Of a DNA stretch of 64,000 nucleotides, positions 34,871 to 52,369 are shown in pieces. Source of the DNA: Massilia sp. HP4 (lineage in GTDB: Bacteria; Pseudomonadota; Gammaproteobacteria; Burkholderiales; Burkholderiaceae_D); assembly GCF_005222695.1 (NCBI RefSeq), contig NZ_STGG01000012.1, forward strand, positions 62,001 to 126,000, given 5' to 3'. The position numbers and the translations under genes were made by a program. The notes beneath the pieces were generated by a model. It ran no database searches. It was not told where the DNA came from and saw only the letters and a list, made by a program, of their open reading frames with translations. Every line of letters begins with the position of its first letter. Positions within the stretch are counted from its first letter, which is position 1.

Positions 34871-35238
34871 ATATTCAGCGGCTCTATCCACTGTTCCTTG
34901 TGCTTATGCTCCCGGCCACATTAGCCGCTGACGACCTTGGACTGTATAAGCAGGCAACCGCATCATATTGGATATACGGTGGGGGACTTGGCGACCCCGC
35001 GACTCCCACGTCGAAGGATAAGAAAATAGCGTTCTCTATCGAAGGCGACGCCGCCAAGCAGATTTTTGAGGCAATCGGACCGGATAAAAAAGACGTGTGC
35101 AGCGAAGGACGCGCAACACGCTTTCGTAGTAGAGATAAGGAAAATCTTAGCTGCACACGTGGCAAGGAGAACACCTACACATGTAGCTTTGGGTTCGATC
35201 TTGTCAGCGGCAAGAGCATTGGCGGGAGCATCTGCTGA
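34867..35238 (+). CDS. Small exported cysteine-containing protein, 123 aa, candidate immunity partner
   Basis: Residues 1-20 (MNIQRLYPLFLVLMLPATLA) form a Sec signal peptide cleaved before ADD. The mature protein is ~103 residues with four cysteines (CSEG, LSCTRG, YTCSFG and the final Cys), enough for two disulfides, and no membrane helix. I do not recognise a named family. It starts inside the stop of the endopeptidase gene (ATGA overlap) and shares its low GC. An exported partner encoded with a signal-less peptidoglycan hydrolase is the usual design of effector/immunity pairs. Spanin (Rz1-like) function is less likely because no lipobox is present. Confidence 0.8.
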   Translation: MNIQRLYPLFLVLMLPATLAADDLGLYKQATASYWIYGGGLGDPATPTSKDKKIAFSIEGDAAKQIFEAIGPDKKDVCSEGRATRFRSRDKENLSCTRGKENTYTCSFGFDLVSGKSIGGSIC

Positions 35239-35370
35239 TCTAATTCATATGCACCGTTCCCCGCGCCAGAAGAGCGCACGTTTGAGGGTGGGCAAGTTTG
35301 AACGTTCACAGCTTGCTACGCTCACAGCACATCGACACGCCCCTGCCTACCTCAATTCTGAAAGGACGTC

Positions 35371-36306
35371 ATGCTTGAGCGCATTTGCCCTGCATGCCAT
35401 GCGGATGATACCGAAGCGGTCGAGTCAGTGGACCGGCAAGACCTTATCCGCAGCTACCGCCAGAAAGGCATCGACGTCAGCGCCTATCTCCCCGGCAGCA
35501 GCATCACCCTATGCCACTGCAACCGTTGTGAGCTCGGCTTCTTCGACCCGATCTGCGTGGGCGACGGTCAATTCTACGAGCAGTTGCAAACCCAGGAATG
35601 GTACTACCAGGATGCGAAGCCCGAATATGCCTACGCGGCGAAGCTGGTCCGCGAAGGCAGCTCGCTGCTGGAAGTCGGCTGTGGAAAGGGAGCGTTCCGG
35701 GCCTGGTTGCCGGAATCGGTCCGCTATAGCGGCCTCGAGTTCAACGATGAAGCCGTACAAAAGGCGCGCACGGCCGGACTGGACGTCAGGAAGCAGCCGG
35801 TCGAAGCCCATGCGGACGAAGGCAGGCGCTACGACGTCGTGTGCGCATTCCAGGTGCTCGAGCATGTCGACGGTCCCAAACAGTTCTTTCACGCCTGTGT
35901 CCAGGCGCTGAAACCCGGCGGCACCCTGATGATCGCCGTTCCGGCGCAGGACAGCTTCCTGGCGATCGCACCGAACTCGCCACTCAATATGCCGCCGCAC
36001 CACGTCACCCGCTGGACCGACCGCGCCCTGACCAAACTGGCCCATAGCGAAGGCTTGCACAAGGCCGATATCTGGCACGAACCCGTCGCCGACTTTCACA
36101 AGGAATGGCATGCCACAACGCTGGCCTACCATGCGTTGACGCGATCCGGCCTCTACCGTCCACGCCTGATCGACAACAGCGTGCGTTACCGGCTGCTGGG
36201 TCGCCTGGTTCGGATGTCGGCGCTGCGTCACTATCTCGTGCGAAGTGCCCTGAAGGCTCATCCCGCACTGGGGGTCGGGCACACCGTGATGCTGGTTGCC
36301 TCGTGA
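35371..36306 (+). CDS. Class I SAM-dependent methyltransferase with N-terminal zinc-ribbon-like segment, 311 aa
   Basis: The N-terminus has CPAC and CHCNRC pairs (residues 6-9 and ~48-53) that could bind zinc. The Rossmann methyltransferase core follows: LLEVGCGKGAFRAWL (motif I), YDVVCAFQVLEHVDGP (motif IV) and LKPGGTLMIAVP (post-motif). This resembles methyltransferases of sugar or cell-surface biosynthesis, in which the Cys pairs are common; the substrate is unknown. AAAGGACG precedes the ATG. It is convergent with rpoC and shares the 76-bp spacer that holds rpoC's terminator. GC is back near the genome level. Confidence 0.88.
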   Translation: MLERICPACHADDTEAVESVDRQDLIRSYRQKGIDVSAYLPGSSITLCHCNRCELGFFDPICVGDGQFYEQLQTQEWYYQDAKPEYAYAAKLVREGSSLLEVGCGKGAFRAWLPESVRYSGLEFNDEAVQKARTAGLDVRKQPVEAHADEGRRYDVVCAFQVLEHVDGPKQFFHACVQALKPGGTLMIAVPAQDSFLAIAPNSPLNMPPHHVTRWTDRALTKLAHSEGLHKADIWHEPVADFHKEWHATTLAYHALTRSGLYRPRLIDNSVRYRLLGRLVRMSALRHYLVRSALKAHPALGVGHTVMLVAS

Positions 36307-36332
36307 GGTCCGGCGCTACGAACCCATCACGC

Positions 36333-36360
36333 AAAAAAAACGGCACCCCTCAGGGTGCCG
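36333..36360 (-). terminator. Intrinsic terminator of the rpoBC operon
   Basis: On the minus strand, GGCACCC-TGAG-GGGTGCC-type stem (7 bp) followed by eight T residues (A-run 36333-36340 on plus), starting 23 bases after the rpoC stop. Confidence 0.93.
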
Positions 36361-36382
36361 TCTTCGCTAACAACTTACGCGA

Positions 36383-40627
<4,245 letters not shown>

Positions 40628-40730
40628 GTATCACTCCAAAGGTGATTGATTCTGTACTGAGTACTACTGCCGCCGCTTCTCACCGATTTTCGCCGGCGTT
40701 TGCTGAACCCACCTTACCCTAAAAAGCGTC

Positions 40731-40750
40731 ATTCCCGCGCAGGCGGGAAT
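40731..40750. repeat. dRS3-like palindromic repeat between rpoB and rpoC
   Basis: ATTCCC-GCGCAGGC-GGGAAT matches the ATTCCC-N8-GGGAAT pattern of the dispersed dRS3 repeats known from Neisseria. It sits in the 229-bp rpoB-rpoC spacer, which also contains short G/C-rich inverted stretches. No gene is visible in this spacer. Confidence 0.65.
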
Positions 40751-40856
40751 CCAAGTTTGCCGGCCAATTCACCGGGCTTAGGCCCCAGGCTGCCCCGGGG
40801 CGACGACTTCGAAGGTCGCGGACCAGCCCGAAGGCTGGCGGCCATGCTGGCCCTGC

Positions 40857-44963
<4,107 letters not shown>

Positions 44964-45191
44964 GGACACTCCGTGAGTGACAGAAAGGATGGAGATTTCA
45001 GGATTTGCCAGTGGCGAACGCCACTACCACACACAAGTCCTGAAGTCTCTTACTCTTTCGCGCCAGATGAAAAGGACAAGCAAACTGCTGTGATACGATG
45101 CTGCTTCAATTCGGTACTGCTTATGCCCTGTCGTCACTCAAATCCGACGTTTGCCGCAGGGACGACAAAAGAGCCAAAGCAGCAATTCCTT

Positions 45192-45249
45192 CCTTCCGGA
45201 AGGTTTTGCAAGCTTTGACTCCCGCGCTGGGCACTTTTAGCAAGTGCCC
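45192..45249 (-). promoter_or_regulatory. rplL-rpoB intergenic hairpins (attenuator/processing region)
   Basis: Two symmetrical elements lie in the 298-bp rplL-rpoB spacer: GGGCACTT-N5-AAGTGCCC (45229-45249) shortly after the rplL stop, and CCTTCC-GGAAGG (45192-45203). Neither has a T-run. In E. coli this spacer holds a partial terminator and an RNase III site that lower rpoBC relative to rplJL; a similar role is inferred here. Confidence 0.5.
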
Positions 45250-45261
45250 GGTGCATATGTA

Positions 45262-45639
45262 TTACTTCAGTTCGGCCTTGGCGCCAGCTTCTTCCAGCTT
45301 CTTCTTGGCGGCTTCAGCGTCAGCTTTCGGCAGGGCTTCTTTCACGATCTTCGGTGCGCCGTCGACCACGTCCTTGGCTTCTTTCAGGCCCAGACCGGTG
45401 ATTTCACGGACGGCTTTGATGACGCCGACCTTGTTCGCGCCGACTTCGGTCAGCACGACGTTGAATTCGGTCTGCTCTTCAGCAGCAGCTGCACCGCCAG
45501 CGGCGCCGCCAGCTGCCGGTGCTGCCATTGCAGCTGCCGACACGCCGAACTTCTCTTCGAATGCCTTGACCAGTTCGTTCAGGTCCATGACGGACATTTC
45601 GCTCACTGCGTTCAGGATATCGTCTTTGCTAATTGCCAT
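45262..45639 (-). CDS. rplL: 50S ribosomal protein L7/L12
   Basis: A complete 125-aa stalk protein: N-terminal dimerisation domain ([26 protein letters not shown]), Ala-rich hinge ([22 protein letters not shown]), and C-terminal factor-binding domain ([36 protein letters not shown]). It recruits GTPase factors to the ribosome, bound to L10. It lies 62 bp after rplJ. Confidence 0.98.
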   Translation of the reverse strand: MAISKDDILNAVSEMSVMDLNELVKAFEEKFGVSAAAMAAPAAGGAAGGAAAAEEQTEFNVVLTEVGANKVGVIKAVREITGLGLKEAKDVVDGAPKIVKEALPKADAEAAKKKLEEAGAKAELK

Positions 45640-45701
45640 TTGAAACTCCAGTTTTAATGTGTGTGTAGTTCAGTTAGTACTTGAGAAAAAAGGCTGCGCT
45701 A

Positions 45702-46232
45702 TCAAGCCGCAGCGGTTTCTTCAGCTGCAGGAGCAGCTTCCGAACCTTCGCCTTTTTTCGCTGCCAGTGCAGCCAGACCACGTGCAAAGCCCGACACCGG
45801 AGCCAGCATGACGCCCAACAGCTGCGAGATGAGGACTTCACGGGATGGGATGCTTGCCAACGCGGTAACACCAGCTACGTCGAGCTGCTTACCTGCGTAG
45901 TTACCGGCTTTGATGACCAGCTTGTCGTTGGTTTTAGCGAAGTCATTGATGACTTTTGCTGCAGCAACGGCGTCGTCCGAGATCGAGTAGATCAGCGGAC
46001 CGGTCATGGAATCAGCCAGCGAGGCAAACTGCGTGCCTTCGACAGAGCGACGAGCCAGCGTGTTCTTCAGAACACGCAGGTACACGCCCTGGGCACGTGC
46101 GGTTGCACGGAGCTTGGTCAAGTGACTAACCTGGATGCCACGGTACTCAGCCACGACGATGGTTTGCGCAGTTGCTACTTTTGCGGAAACTTCTTCGACG
46201 ACGACCTTTTTGTCATTCAGATTAAGACCCAC
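45702..46232 (-). CDS. rplJ: 50S ribosomal protein L10
   Basis: Start chosen as GTG 46232: AGGAG lies seven bases upstream, and the resulting N-terminus [19 protein letters not shown] aligns with the E. coli protein, whereas the TTG two codons earlier overlaps the ribosome site. 176 aa, with the rRNA-binding N-terminal domain and C-terminal helix that binds L7/L12 dimers. The C-terminus is Ala-rich ([11 protein letters not shown]). In relatives L10 with L7/L12 represses its own translation through the leader just upstream. Confidence 0.97.
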   Translation of the reverse strand: MGLNLNDKKVVVEEVSAKVATAQTIVVAEYRGIQVSHLTKLRATARAQGVYLRVLKNTLARRSVEGTQFASLADSMTGPLIYSISDDAVAAAKVINDFAKTNDKLVIKAGNYAGKQLDVAGVTALASIPSREVLISQLLGVMLAPVSGFARGLAALAAKKGEGSEAAPAAEETAAA

Positions 46233-46238
46233 GGTCAA

Positions 46239-46505
46239 TCTCCTTAAATGATAGGAACGGATGTTTCTATCGGTTCGAACACACGGCGTCCGAAGTTAAG
46301 AAGTCTTAAAACTGGGCGGATACATTCACACAGCTGGACTACAAAACTTGTTCGGGTACACCATCTGCGTTGGGTGGTCTATTAACCGTCAGCTCAACCT
46401 CTGCCTTCGGCCCAACGGTCTTTGATTGCCTGCCGGAGCGGTGTGTTGCCCCGACAGCCCAAAGATGCGCCCAGTGCCGAAGCACCGGGACTTAATACTT
46501 ACTGA
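46239..46505 (-). promoter_or_regulatory. rplJ leader region (L10-type autoregulatory leader candidate)
   Basis: A 267-bp untranslated spacer between rplA and rplJ with several GC-rich inverted stretches (for example GTGCTTCGGCAC around 46475-46486). Position and length match the L10 leader that binds the L10-L7/L12 complex in other proteobacteria. Fold not computed here. Confidence 0.6.
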
Positions 46506-47207
46506 TCAGGCAGCAGCCGAGATCGAAGCGTGATCGACGCGAACGCCGGCACCCATCGTCGACGACAGGGCGACCTTGCGCAGGTACACGCCTTTCGAGG
46601 TCGCTGGCTTGGCCTTGTTCAGGGCGTCGATCAGGGCAACCAGGTTGCTCTTCAGATCTGCGTCGCTGAACGACTTGCGGCCGATGGTCGCGTGGATGAT
46701 GCCCGACTTGTCGGTACGGTACTGGACCTGACCGGCTTTGGCGTTCTTGACGGCGGTAGCGACGTCTGGGGTCACGGTGCCGACTTTCGGGTTAGGCATC
46801 AGGCCGCGTGGGCCCAGGATCTGGCCCAGGGTACCGACGATACGCATGGTGTCTGGCGAAGCGATGACGATGTCGAACGGCATGTCGCCGGCCTTCACGC
46901 GCTCTGCCAGGTCTTCCATGCCGACCACGTCGGCGCCGGCTGCCTTGGCAGCTTCAGCCTTGTCGCCCGAAGCGAACACAGCGACGCGCACGGTCTTGCC
47001 GGTGCCAGCTGGCAGCACGACCGAACCGCGGACCACTTGATCCGACTTCTTCGGGTCCACGCCCAGTTGAACGGCGACGTCGATCGACTCGTTGAACTTG
47101 GCGGTGGCGAATTCCTTGATGATCGACACAGCGTTGTCGAACTCGTAGACCTTGTTACGGTCAACTTTTGCCTTGATTGCTTTAACGCGCTTGGACAGCT
47201 TAGCCAT
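46506..47207 (-). CDS. rplA: 50S ribosomal protein L1
   Basis: A complete 233-aa L1 with the N-terminal [29 protein letters not shown], the [26 protein letters not shown] segment and the C-terminal rRNA-binding [21 protein letters not shown]. It forms the mobile L1 stalk at the ribosomal E site and in relatives represses rplKA translation. Its ATG overlaps the rplK stop (TAATG), indicating translational coupling. Confidence 0.99.
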   Translation of the reverse strand: MAKLSKRVKAIKAKVDRNKVYEFDNAVSIIKEFATAKFNESIDVAVQLGVDPKKSDQVVRGSVVLPAGTGKTVRVAVFASGDKAEAAKAAGADVVGMEDLAERVKAGDMPFDIVIASPDTMRIVGTLGQILGPRGLMPNPKVGTVTPDVATAVKNAKAGQVQYRTDKSGIIHATIGRKSFSDADLKSNLVALIDALNKAKPATSKGVYLRKVALSSTMGAGVRVDHASISAAA

Positions 47208-47638
47208 TACAGACCCTCCACCGTGATGCCCATCGAACGTGCCGAGCCAGCGATGATACGCACTGCTGCGTCCATGTCGGCGGCGGTCAGGTCCGGCTGC
47301 TTGGTTTTTGCGATTTCTTCAGCCTGGGCACGGGTCAGCGACGCAACCTTGTCGGTGTGCGGCTTGGCCGAACCCTTGGTAATGCCAGCGGCTTTCTTGA
47401 TCAGGTAGGTTGCCGGTGGGGTCTTCATCACGAAGGTGAAGGACTTGTCGGCGAACGCGGTGATCACGACCGGGATTGGCATGCCTGGCTCGACACCCTG
47501 GGTCTGGGCGTTGAACGCCTTGCAGAATTCCATGATGTTCAGGCCGCGCTGACCCAGTGCTGGACCGATCGGTGGGGATGGGTTTGCTTTACCAGCTGGA
47601 ACTTGCAGCTTGATAAAGCCAATGATTTTCTTTGCCAT
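47207..47638 (-). CDS. rplK: 50S ribosomal protein L11
   Basis: A complete 143-aa L11: the N-terminal domain [34 protein letters not shown] (proline-rich, thiostrepton-region) and the C-terminal rRNA-binding domain ending [15 protein letters not shown]. It supports factor-dependent GTP hydrolysis and stringent signalling. First gene of the rplK-rplA pair, 112 bp after nusG. Confidence 0.99.
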   Translation of the reverse strand: MAKKIIGFIKLQVPAGKANPSPPIGPALGQRGLNIMEFCKAFNAQTQGVEPGMPIPVVITAFADKSFTFVMKTPPATYLIKKAAGITKGSAKPHTDKVASLTRAQAEEIAKTKQPDLTAADMDAAVRIIAGSARSMGITVEGL

Positions 47639-47750
47639 GAAAGGCTCCTATCTTTGACTTGAGTAGTAGCGCCCCACCACGACTACTCGTCCCGGCGGGG
47701 CTCCTCTTATCGGATTCCGCCTGACTACTGCGACGTCCCGATTCTAACGT

Positions 47751-48413
47751 TTAGACTTTCTCGACTTGCCCGAACTCCAGCTCCACCGGAGTTGCGCGGC
47801 CGAAGATGGTAACAGAAACACGCACCTTCGATTTTTCGTAGTTCACTTCCTCGACGTTGCCGTTGAAGTCGGTGAACGGGCCCTCTTTGATCCGGACCTG
47901 CTCGCCCACTTCGTACAGCACTTTTGGCCGAGGCTTCTCGACACCCTCCTGGACCTGCTGCATGATCTTGTCGATCTCGCGGGCTGGAATCGGGGTCGGC
48001 TTGTTCGATTTGCCGCCGATGAAGCCGGTCACCTTGCTGGTGTTCTTCACCAGGTGCCAGGTTTCGTCGGTCATTTCCATCTCAACCAGCACGTAACCCG
48101 GGAAGAAGCGGCGCTCGGAAACGGCCTTGGTGCCGTTGCGCATCTCGACGACTTCCTCGGTCGGCACCAGGATCTGGCCAAACTGCTCTTGCATGCCCGC
48201 GCGTTCGACGCGTTCGTTCAGGGCGCGCATCACGCTTTTTTCCATGCCCGAATAGACATGGACGACGTACCAGCGCTTGTTGCTGACCGGGACGCTCACT
48301 GGAGCGGCAGCCGGTTGCTCACCAGCGTCAGAGGCCGGAGCGCCGGCCGCCGGGACGCCGGCCGCCGGGACTTCACCCGGCACCGGTGCATTGTCTTGCA
48401 CGTTATCGCTCAT
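47751..48413 (-). CDS. nusG: Transcription termination/antitermination protein NusG with N-terminal extension
   Basis: ATG 48413 lies one base after the secE stop; 220 aa versus ~180 for E. coli. Residues ~47-160 are the NGN domain ([40 protein letters not shown]) that binds RNA polymerase. The C-terminal KOW domain reads [37 protein letters not shown]. The first ~44 residues are low-complexity Ala/Pro/Val ([13 protein letters not shown]), probably disordered, and not part of the core fold. NusG bridges Rho or the ribosome (S10) to the elongating polymerase. Confidence 0.97.
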   Translation of the reverse strand: MSDNVQDNAPVPGEVPAAGVPAAGAPASDAGEQPAAAPVSVPVSNKRWYVVHVYSGMEKSVMRALNERVERAGMQEQFGQILVPTEEVVEMRNGTKAVSERRFFPGYVLVEMEMTDETWHLVKNTSKVTGFIGGKSNKPTPIPAREIDKIMQQVQEGVEKPRPKVLYEVGEQVRIKEGPFTDFNGNVEEVNYEKSKVRVSVTIFGRATPVELEFGQVEKV

Positions 48414-48414
48414 G

Positions 48415-48801
48415 TTATTTCCAACCCAGGACAAAGTCGTACAACAGGAGCTCGAGAAGCTTATCCGTGCCCCACAGGAAAATCGCCATCACGACCACGA
48501 AGGCGAACACGATGCCGGTGATCTGCATGGCTTCGCGGCGGGTAGGCCAGACAACCTTCTTGGTCTCGCGCACCGACTCCTTGGCAAAGCTCAGGAAATC
48601 GCGGCCAGTGGTGGAAGTCCACAAAAGCAGGACAGCAAAAACTAAACCAGCCACGAGGGCGCCTGCGGCGACCAAGGCTGGTTTGTTCTGGCCAGTCAGG
48701 TAAAAGAACCCGACGACGCCTGCAATCGCTGCAACCACCGCCAGCGCGACCTTGAACTTGTCATTCGAGGTGCTGACAGTTTGCACGGATTGATTAGACA
48801 T
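48415..48801 (-). CDS. secE: Preprotein translocase subunit SecE
   Basis: 128 aa with membrane helices at about residues 17-33, 39-55 and 98-118. The conserved amphipathic/cytoplasmic stretch before the last helix, [27 protein letters not shown], is diagnostic of SecE. It clamps SecY in the inner-membrane translocon. It sits between tRNA-Trp (36 bp upstream) and nusG (one base downstream), the normal arrangement. Confidence 0.97.
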   Translation of the reverse strand: MSNQSVQTVSTSNDKFKVALAVVAAIAGVVGFFYLTGQNKPALVAAGALVAGLVFAVLLLWTSTTGRDFLSFAKESVRETKKVVWPTRREAMQITGIVFAFVVVMAIFLWGTDKLLELLLYDFVLGWK

Positions 48802-48837
48802 TCTTCTTTACTTTCGGTGCTGCGCACCAGAATTCGG

Positions 48838-48913
48838 TGGCAGGGGCGGAGGGAATCGAACCCGCGACCTTCGGTTTTGGAGACCGACGCTCTGCCAATT
48901 GAGCTACACCCCT
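48838..48913 (-). tRNA. tRNA-Trp (CCA)
   Basis: A 76-nt cloverleaf on the minus strand: acceptor AGGGGTG/CGCCCCT, D-loop GTAGCTCAATTGGCAGAGC, anticodon loop CTCCAAA reading UGG, T-loop GTTCGATTC and encoded 3' CCA. Confidence 0.97.
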
Positions 48914-49010
48914 ACGAAGACTTTACTGCTGAATCCAGCATTATACAGCAAGCGCGCGCTCACTGGCAATGCTGTTCGAGGGAAACAGGCCGGTTTCGCA
49001 ACCCTGCCTG

Positions 49011-49021
49011 CCCCCCCCCCC
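49011..49021. repeat. Homopolymeric G/C tract, 11 bp
   Basis: Eleven consecutive C (plus strand) 12 bases beyond the tuf stop, in the spacer to tRNA-Trp. It is non-coding, and such tracts are prone to slippage and to sequencing length errors. Confidence 0.8.
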
Positions 49022-49033
49022 TACCTTGGCTGA

Positions 49034-50224
49034 TTAGGCCAGGATCTTGGCAACCACGCCGGCGCCGACGGTACGGCCGCCTTCGCGGATTGCGAAGCGC
49101 AGACCTTCTTCCATCGCGATCGGAGCGATCAGCTTGACGGTGATCGAGACGTTATCGCCTGGCATGACCATTTCTTTGTCTGCTGGCAGTTCGATCGAAC
49201 CGGTCACGTCAGTCGTACGGAAGTAGAACTGAGGACGATAGTTGTTGAAGAACGGGGTGTGACGGCCGCCTTCGTCTTTCGACAGGACGTAGATCTCACC
49301 GGTGAAGTGGTTGTGCGGCTTGATCGAACCTGGCTTTGCCAGGACTTGACCACGTTGCACGTCTTCACGCTTGGTACCGCGCAGCAGCAGGCCGACGTTG
49401 TCGCCAGCTTGACCCTGGTCCAGCAGCTTGCGGAACATTTCCACGCCGGTGCAGGTGGTCTTGACGGTGTCGACGATACCGATGATTTCGATCTCTTCGC
49501 CGACTTTGATGATGCCGCGCTCGACACGACCGGTCACGACGGTGCCGCGACCCGAGATCGAGAACACGTCTTCGACTGGCATCAGGAAGGCGCCGTCAAC
49601 AGCGCGCTCTGGCGTTGGGATGTAGGTGTCCAGGGCTTCAGCCAGGCGGGTGATGCACTCTTCGCCCATTTCGCCTGGTTTGCCTTCGAGGGCCATACGT
49701 GCCGAACCCTTGATGATTGGCACGTCGTCGCCTGGGAACTCGTATTTCGACAGGAGTTCGCGGACTTCCATTTCGACCAGTTCCAGCAGTTCTGCGTCGT
49801 CGACCAGGTCGCACTTGTTCAGGAACACGATGATGTATGGAACGCCAACCTGGCGCGCCAGCAGGATGTGCTCGCGGGTCTGTGGCATTGGGCCGTCAGC
49901 GGCCGAGCACACCAGAATCGCGCCGTCCATCTGCGCGGCACCGGTAATCATGTTCTTGATGTAGTCGGCGTGGCCTGGGCAGTCGACGTGCGCGTAGTGA
50001 CGGTTTTCGGTCTCGTACTCGACGTGTGCGGTGTTGATGGTGATGCCGCGTGCTTTTTCTTCTGGTGCCGCGTCGATCTGGTCGTAGGCCTTGGCTTCGC
50101 CGCCGAATTTCTTCGACAGGACGGTAGCGATTGCAGCCGTCAGCGTGGTTTTACCGTGGTCAACGTGACCGATGGTGCCGACGTTGACGTGCGGCTTGGT
50201 CCGTTCGAATTTACCTTTTGCCAT
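49034..50224 (-). CDS. tuf: Elongation factor Tu
   Basis: 396 aa, full length. G1 GHVDHGKTT, switch I region with [15 protein letters not shown]3 DCPGHADY, G4 NKCD and G5 GSA are all intact; domains II and III follow and end in AGVVAKILA. It delivers aminoacyl-tRNA to the ribosome. Lying after a tRNA Tyr-Gly-Thr cluster and before tRNA-Trp-secE, it is the second tuf-type locus (tufB position) usual in proteobacteria. Confidence 0.99.
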   Translation of the reverse strand: MAKGKFERTKPHVNVGTIGHVDHGKTTLTAAIATVLSKKFGGEAKAYDQIDAAPEEKARGITINTAHVEYETENRHYAHVDCPGHADYIKNMITGAAQMDGAILVCSAADGPMPQTREHILLARQVGVPYIIVFLNKCDLVDDAELLELVEMEVRELLSKYEFPGDDVPIIKGSARMALEGKPGEMGEECITRLAEALDTYIPTPERAVDGAFLMPVEDVFSISGRGTVVTGRVERGIIKVGEEIEIIGIVDTVKTTCTGVEMFRKLLDQGQAGDNVGLLLRGTKREDVQRGQVLAKPGSIKPHNHFTGEIYVLSKDEGGRHTPFFNNYRPQFYFRTTDVTGSIELPADKEMVMPGDNVSITVKLIAPIAMEEGLRFAIREGGRTVGAGVVAKILA

Positions 50225-50310
50225 TTCAGACTCCTAAGATCTAACGATATATTTGGGGATTACCAGGCACACCTGACGGACGAGTGCAACGCGACTGCCG
50301 TACGAAATTC

Positions 50311-50385
<75 letters not shown>

Positions 50386-50418
50386 TGATATTTGCGATGT
50401 AGAAACCACCGCACTAAC

Positions 50419-50492
50419 TGGAGCGGGTGAAGGGAATCGAACCCTCGTCGTAAGCTTGGAAGGCTTCTGCTCTACCATTGAGCTACACCCGC
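50419..50492 (-). tRNA. tRNA-Gly (TCC)
   Basis: 74-nt cloverleaf: acceptor GCGGGTG, D-arm GTAGCTCAATGGTAGAGC, anticodon loop CTTCCAA, T-loop GTTCGATTC, encoded CCA. Confidence 0.97.
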
Positions 50493-50529
50493 GAGGTACA
50501 ACTTCTATCCGACTTCACGATCTTCTTTT

Positions 50530-50614
50530 TGGTGGTGGGGGCTGGATTCGAACCAGCGTACTCAGAGAGGGCAGATTTACAGTCTGCTGCCTTTAACCAC
50601 TCGGCCACCCCACC
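50530..50614 (-). tRNA. tRNA-Tyr (GTA)
   Basis: 85-nt class II tRNA with long variable arm: acceptor GGTGGGG, D-arm GGCCGAGTGGTTAAAGGC, anticodon loop CTGTAAA, variable arm around CCCTCTCTGAGTACG, T-loop GTTCGAATC, encoded CCA. Confidence 0.97.
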
Positions 50615-50809
50615 GCGAAGAACCGCAGAGTATGAAGCAAGCTCAACGTACTGTCAATCAGGTTTGGGTAGAAGTCTTATCTACTTCGCCTGACAGCGTT
50701 GCTTCGGGGCGTGATTGTAACGGTCGGACTGTAAAGCTGCAAGGGTGATTTTGCCAACTGCGAAAAAATCTTTATGAACTTATCTGGAATTGTTCTGCGT
50801 GCGCGTTTT

Positions 50810-52354
50810 TCAGGGCTGCTGGGCGTTGGTTCCCGCCGGCGCCAGTGCCGCCAGCAGCTGCGCCTTGAGCGCCTTGATCAAGGCCGTTTCGTCCGGCGCC
50901 ACGCCCTCGGGCGCGGTGAAGACGCGGTCGGCATAGACCAGCCCCAGCTGGGCCTTGCCCACCACCAGTGGCAGTACGATGAAGCTCTCGGCGTCCGGCA
51001 GCAGGGTTTTGTACCAGGCCGGCAGCAGGTCGCGGATCTTGGGGCTGAAGGCGTCCGCGATCATCATGTCGGCGTCGTTTTCGAGCGCCAGGTGGAACAC
51101 GTCGCGCGCGAACGCGCAGGGAAAGACGAAACCGTCCTGCAGGTCGACGCTGCCCTCGCCCAGCGACACCCGCGCGCGGAACTGCCTGGTCCGCGTATCG
51201 CGCAGGCAGACGGTGGCGAAACGGAAGCCCAGCGCGCCATACAAGGTCTCGAGCACCGCCATGATCACGTCGTTGACACCGGCGCCGGTGGCGCCCAGCA
51301 AGGTCACGTCCTGCACGCCCGCCAGCAGCAGGTCGCGCGCATTCTTCGGCTTGCCGCTGGGGTAGCACTCGCCCTCGTCGTCCTCGCCGGCATCGAGCGT
51401 GGCCAGCGCCAGCACGTTCGGCATGCCGCTGCCGGCCTTGGGGTCGGTCTTCGGCGCGCGCTCCAGGTTCATGCTCTGCAGCATGCCATTCATGCCATCC
51501 TGCACCTCGTCGAACAGCGCCACCATGGCCGGATGGTCGACACCCAGCGCCGCGCCGTAGCGCGCGATCAGGTCTTGCGTCTCGGGCGCTGCGGCCGGGT
51601 CGTGGTGGCGCCCCATCAGGCGCGCCACGTCGCGGCTGAAGGCGGCCACCTGGCGCATCCATTCATTACGTTCGGCGGCGACCTCGAGCGGCCCCGCCGG
51701 CAAGGCGGCCTGGGCCTGCACGATCAGTGCCGGCATCTGCCATTCGCGCAATACCGCCTCGGACAGCGCCTCGAAGCTGCAGCCCAAGATCAGTTGTGCG
51801 GCTTGGCTGGGCGTGTGCTTGCCGGCCGCCACCAGCGCGGCAATCTCCCGGTAGCGTTCTGGCTCATGGCTGGCCAGCAGCAGCGCGCCCAGGTTCTTGA
51901 ACAGCGCGCAGATCGCCGCTTCCTCGGCGCCGGGGATCGGGCTGTGGCGCGCCAGCTCGCGTCCCACCAGGCTGGCGCACAGCGAGGCTTCGAGCTCGAC
52001 CCGCACGCCGTGCTCGGCGGTGTCGAGCGCATCGACCAGCAGCATCGCCAGCGCGGCGGCGCGCACATTGTCGAAGCCGAGCAGGGAAATGGCGCGCGAG
52101 ATCGTGGTCACCGGCGTGTTGGAGAGGGTGCGGTACTGGACCGTGTTCGACAACCGCAGGATGCGCTGGGTCAGGGCCACGTCGGACACCACGTAATAGG
52201 CAAGATCGGCCGTGCCCTGGTCGTCGCTATACCCCATGCCGATCACGTGCATGACGGCGCCGCCCAGGGTGAACATGCGTTCGGTGCCGCTGAGCTTGCG
52301 CATCAGGGCGGGCCGCACGCGGCGCGAGGCGCCGTCCTGGGGGAGCTCGGTCAT
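50810..52354 (-). CDS. HDOD-domain signalling protein with C-terminal GAF-like region, 514 aa
   Basis: Residues ~20-235 are an HDOD domain: LAYYVVSDVALTQRILRLSNT, then TTISRAISLLGFDNVRAAALAM, and EAAICALFKNLGALLLA. The HD-type metal residues are naturally absent in this domain. A helical linker follows (to ~350), and residues ~355-505 look like a GAF-type sensory module (LETLYGALGFRFATVCLRDT, FIVLPLVVGKAQLGLVYAD). Such proteins integrate signals for motility, biofilm or cell-cycle control. It is 15 bp downstream of the receiver-TPR gene and so is likely its co-transcribed partner. Confidence 0.88.
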   Translation of the reverse strand: MTELPQDGASRRVRPALMRKLSGTERMFTLGGAVMHVIGMGYSDDQGTADLAYYVVSDVALTQRILRLSNTVQYRTLSNTPVTTISRAISLLGFDNVRAAALAMLLVDALDTAEHGVRVELEASLCASLVGRELARHSPIPGAEEAAICALFKNLGALLLASHEPERYREIAALVAAGKHTPSQAAQLILGCSFEALSEAVLREWQMPALIVQAQAALPAGPLEVAAERNEWMRQVAAFSRDVARLMGRHHDPAAAPETQDLIARYGAALGVDHPAMVALFDEVQDGMNGMLQSMNLERAPKTDPKAGSGMPNVLALATLDAGEDDEGECYPSGKPKNARDLLLAGVQDVTLLGATGAGVNDVIMAVLETLYGALGFRFATVCLRDTRTRQFRARVSLGEGSVDLQDGFVFPCAFARDVFHLALENDADMMIADAFSPKIRDLLPAWYKTLLPDAESFIVLPLVVGKAQLGLVYADRVFTAPEGVAPDETALIKALKAQLLAALAPAGTNAQQP

Positions 52355-52369
52355 CGCGCGCGATCCACG

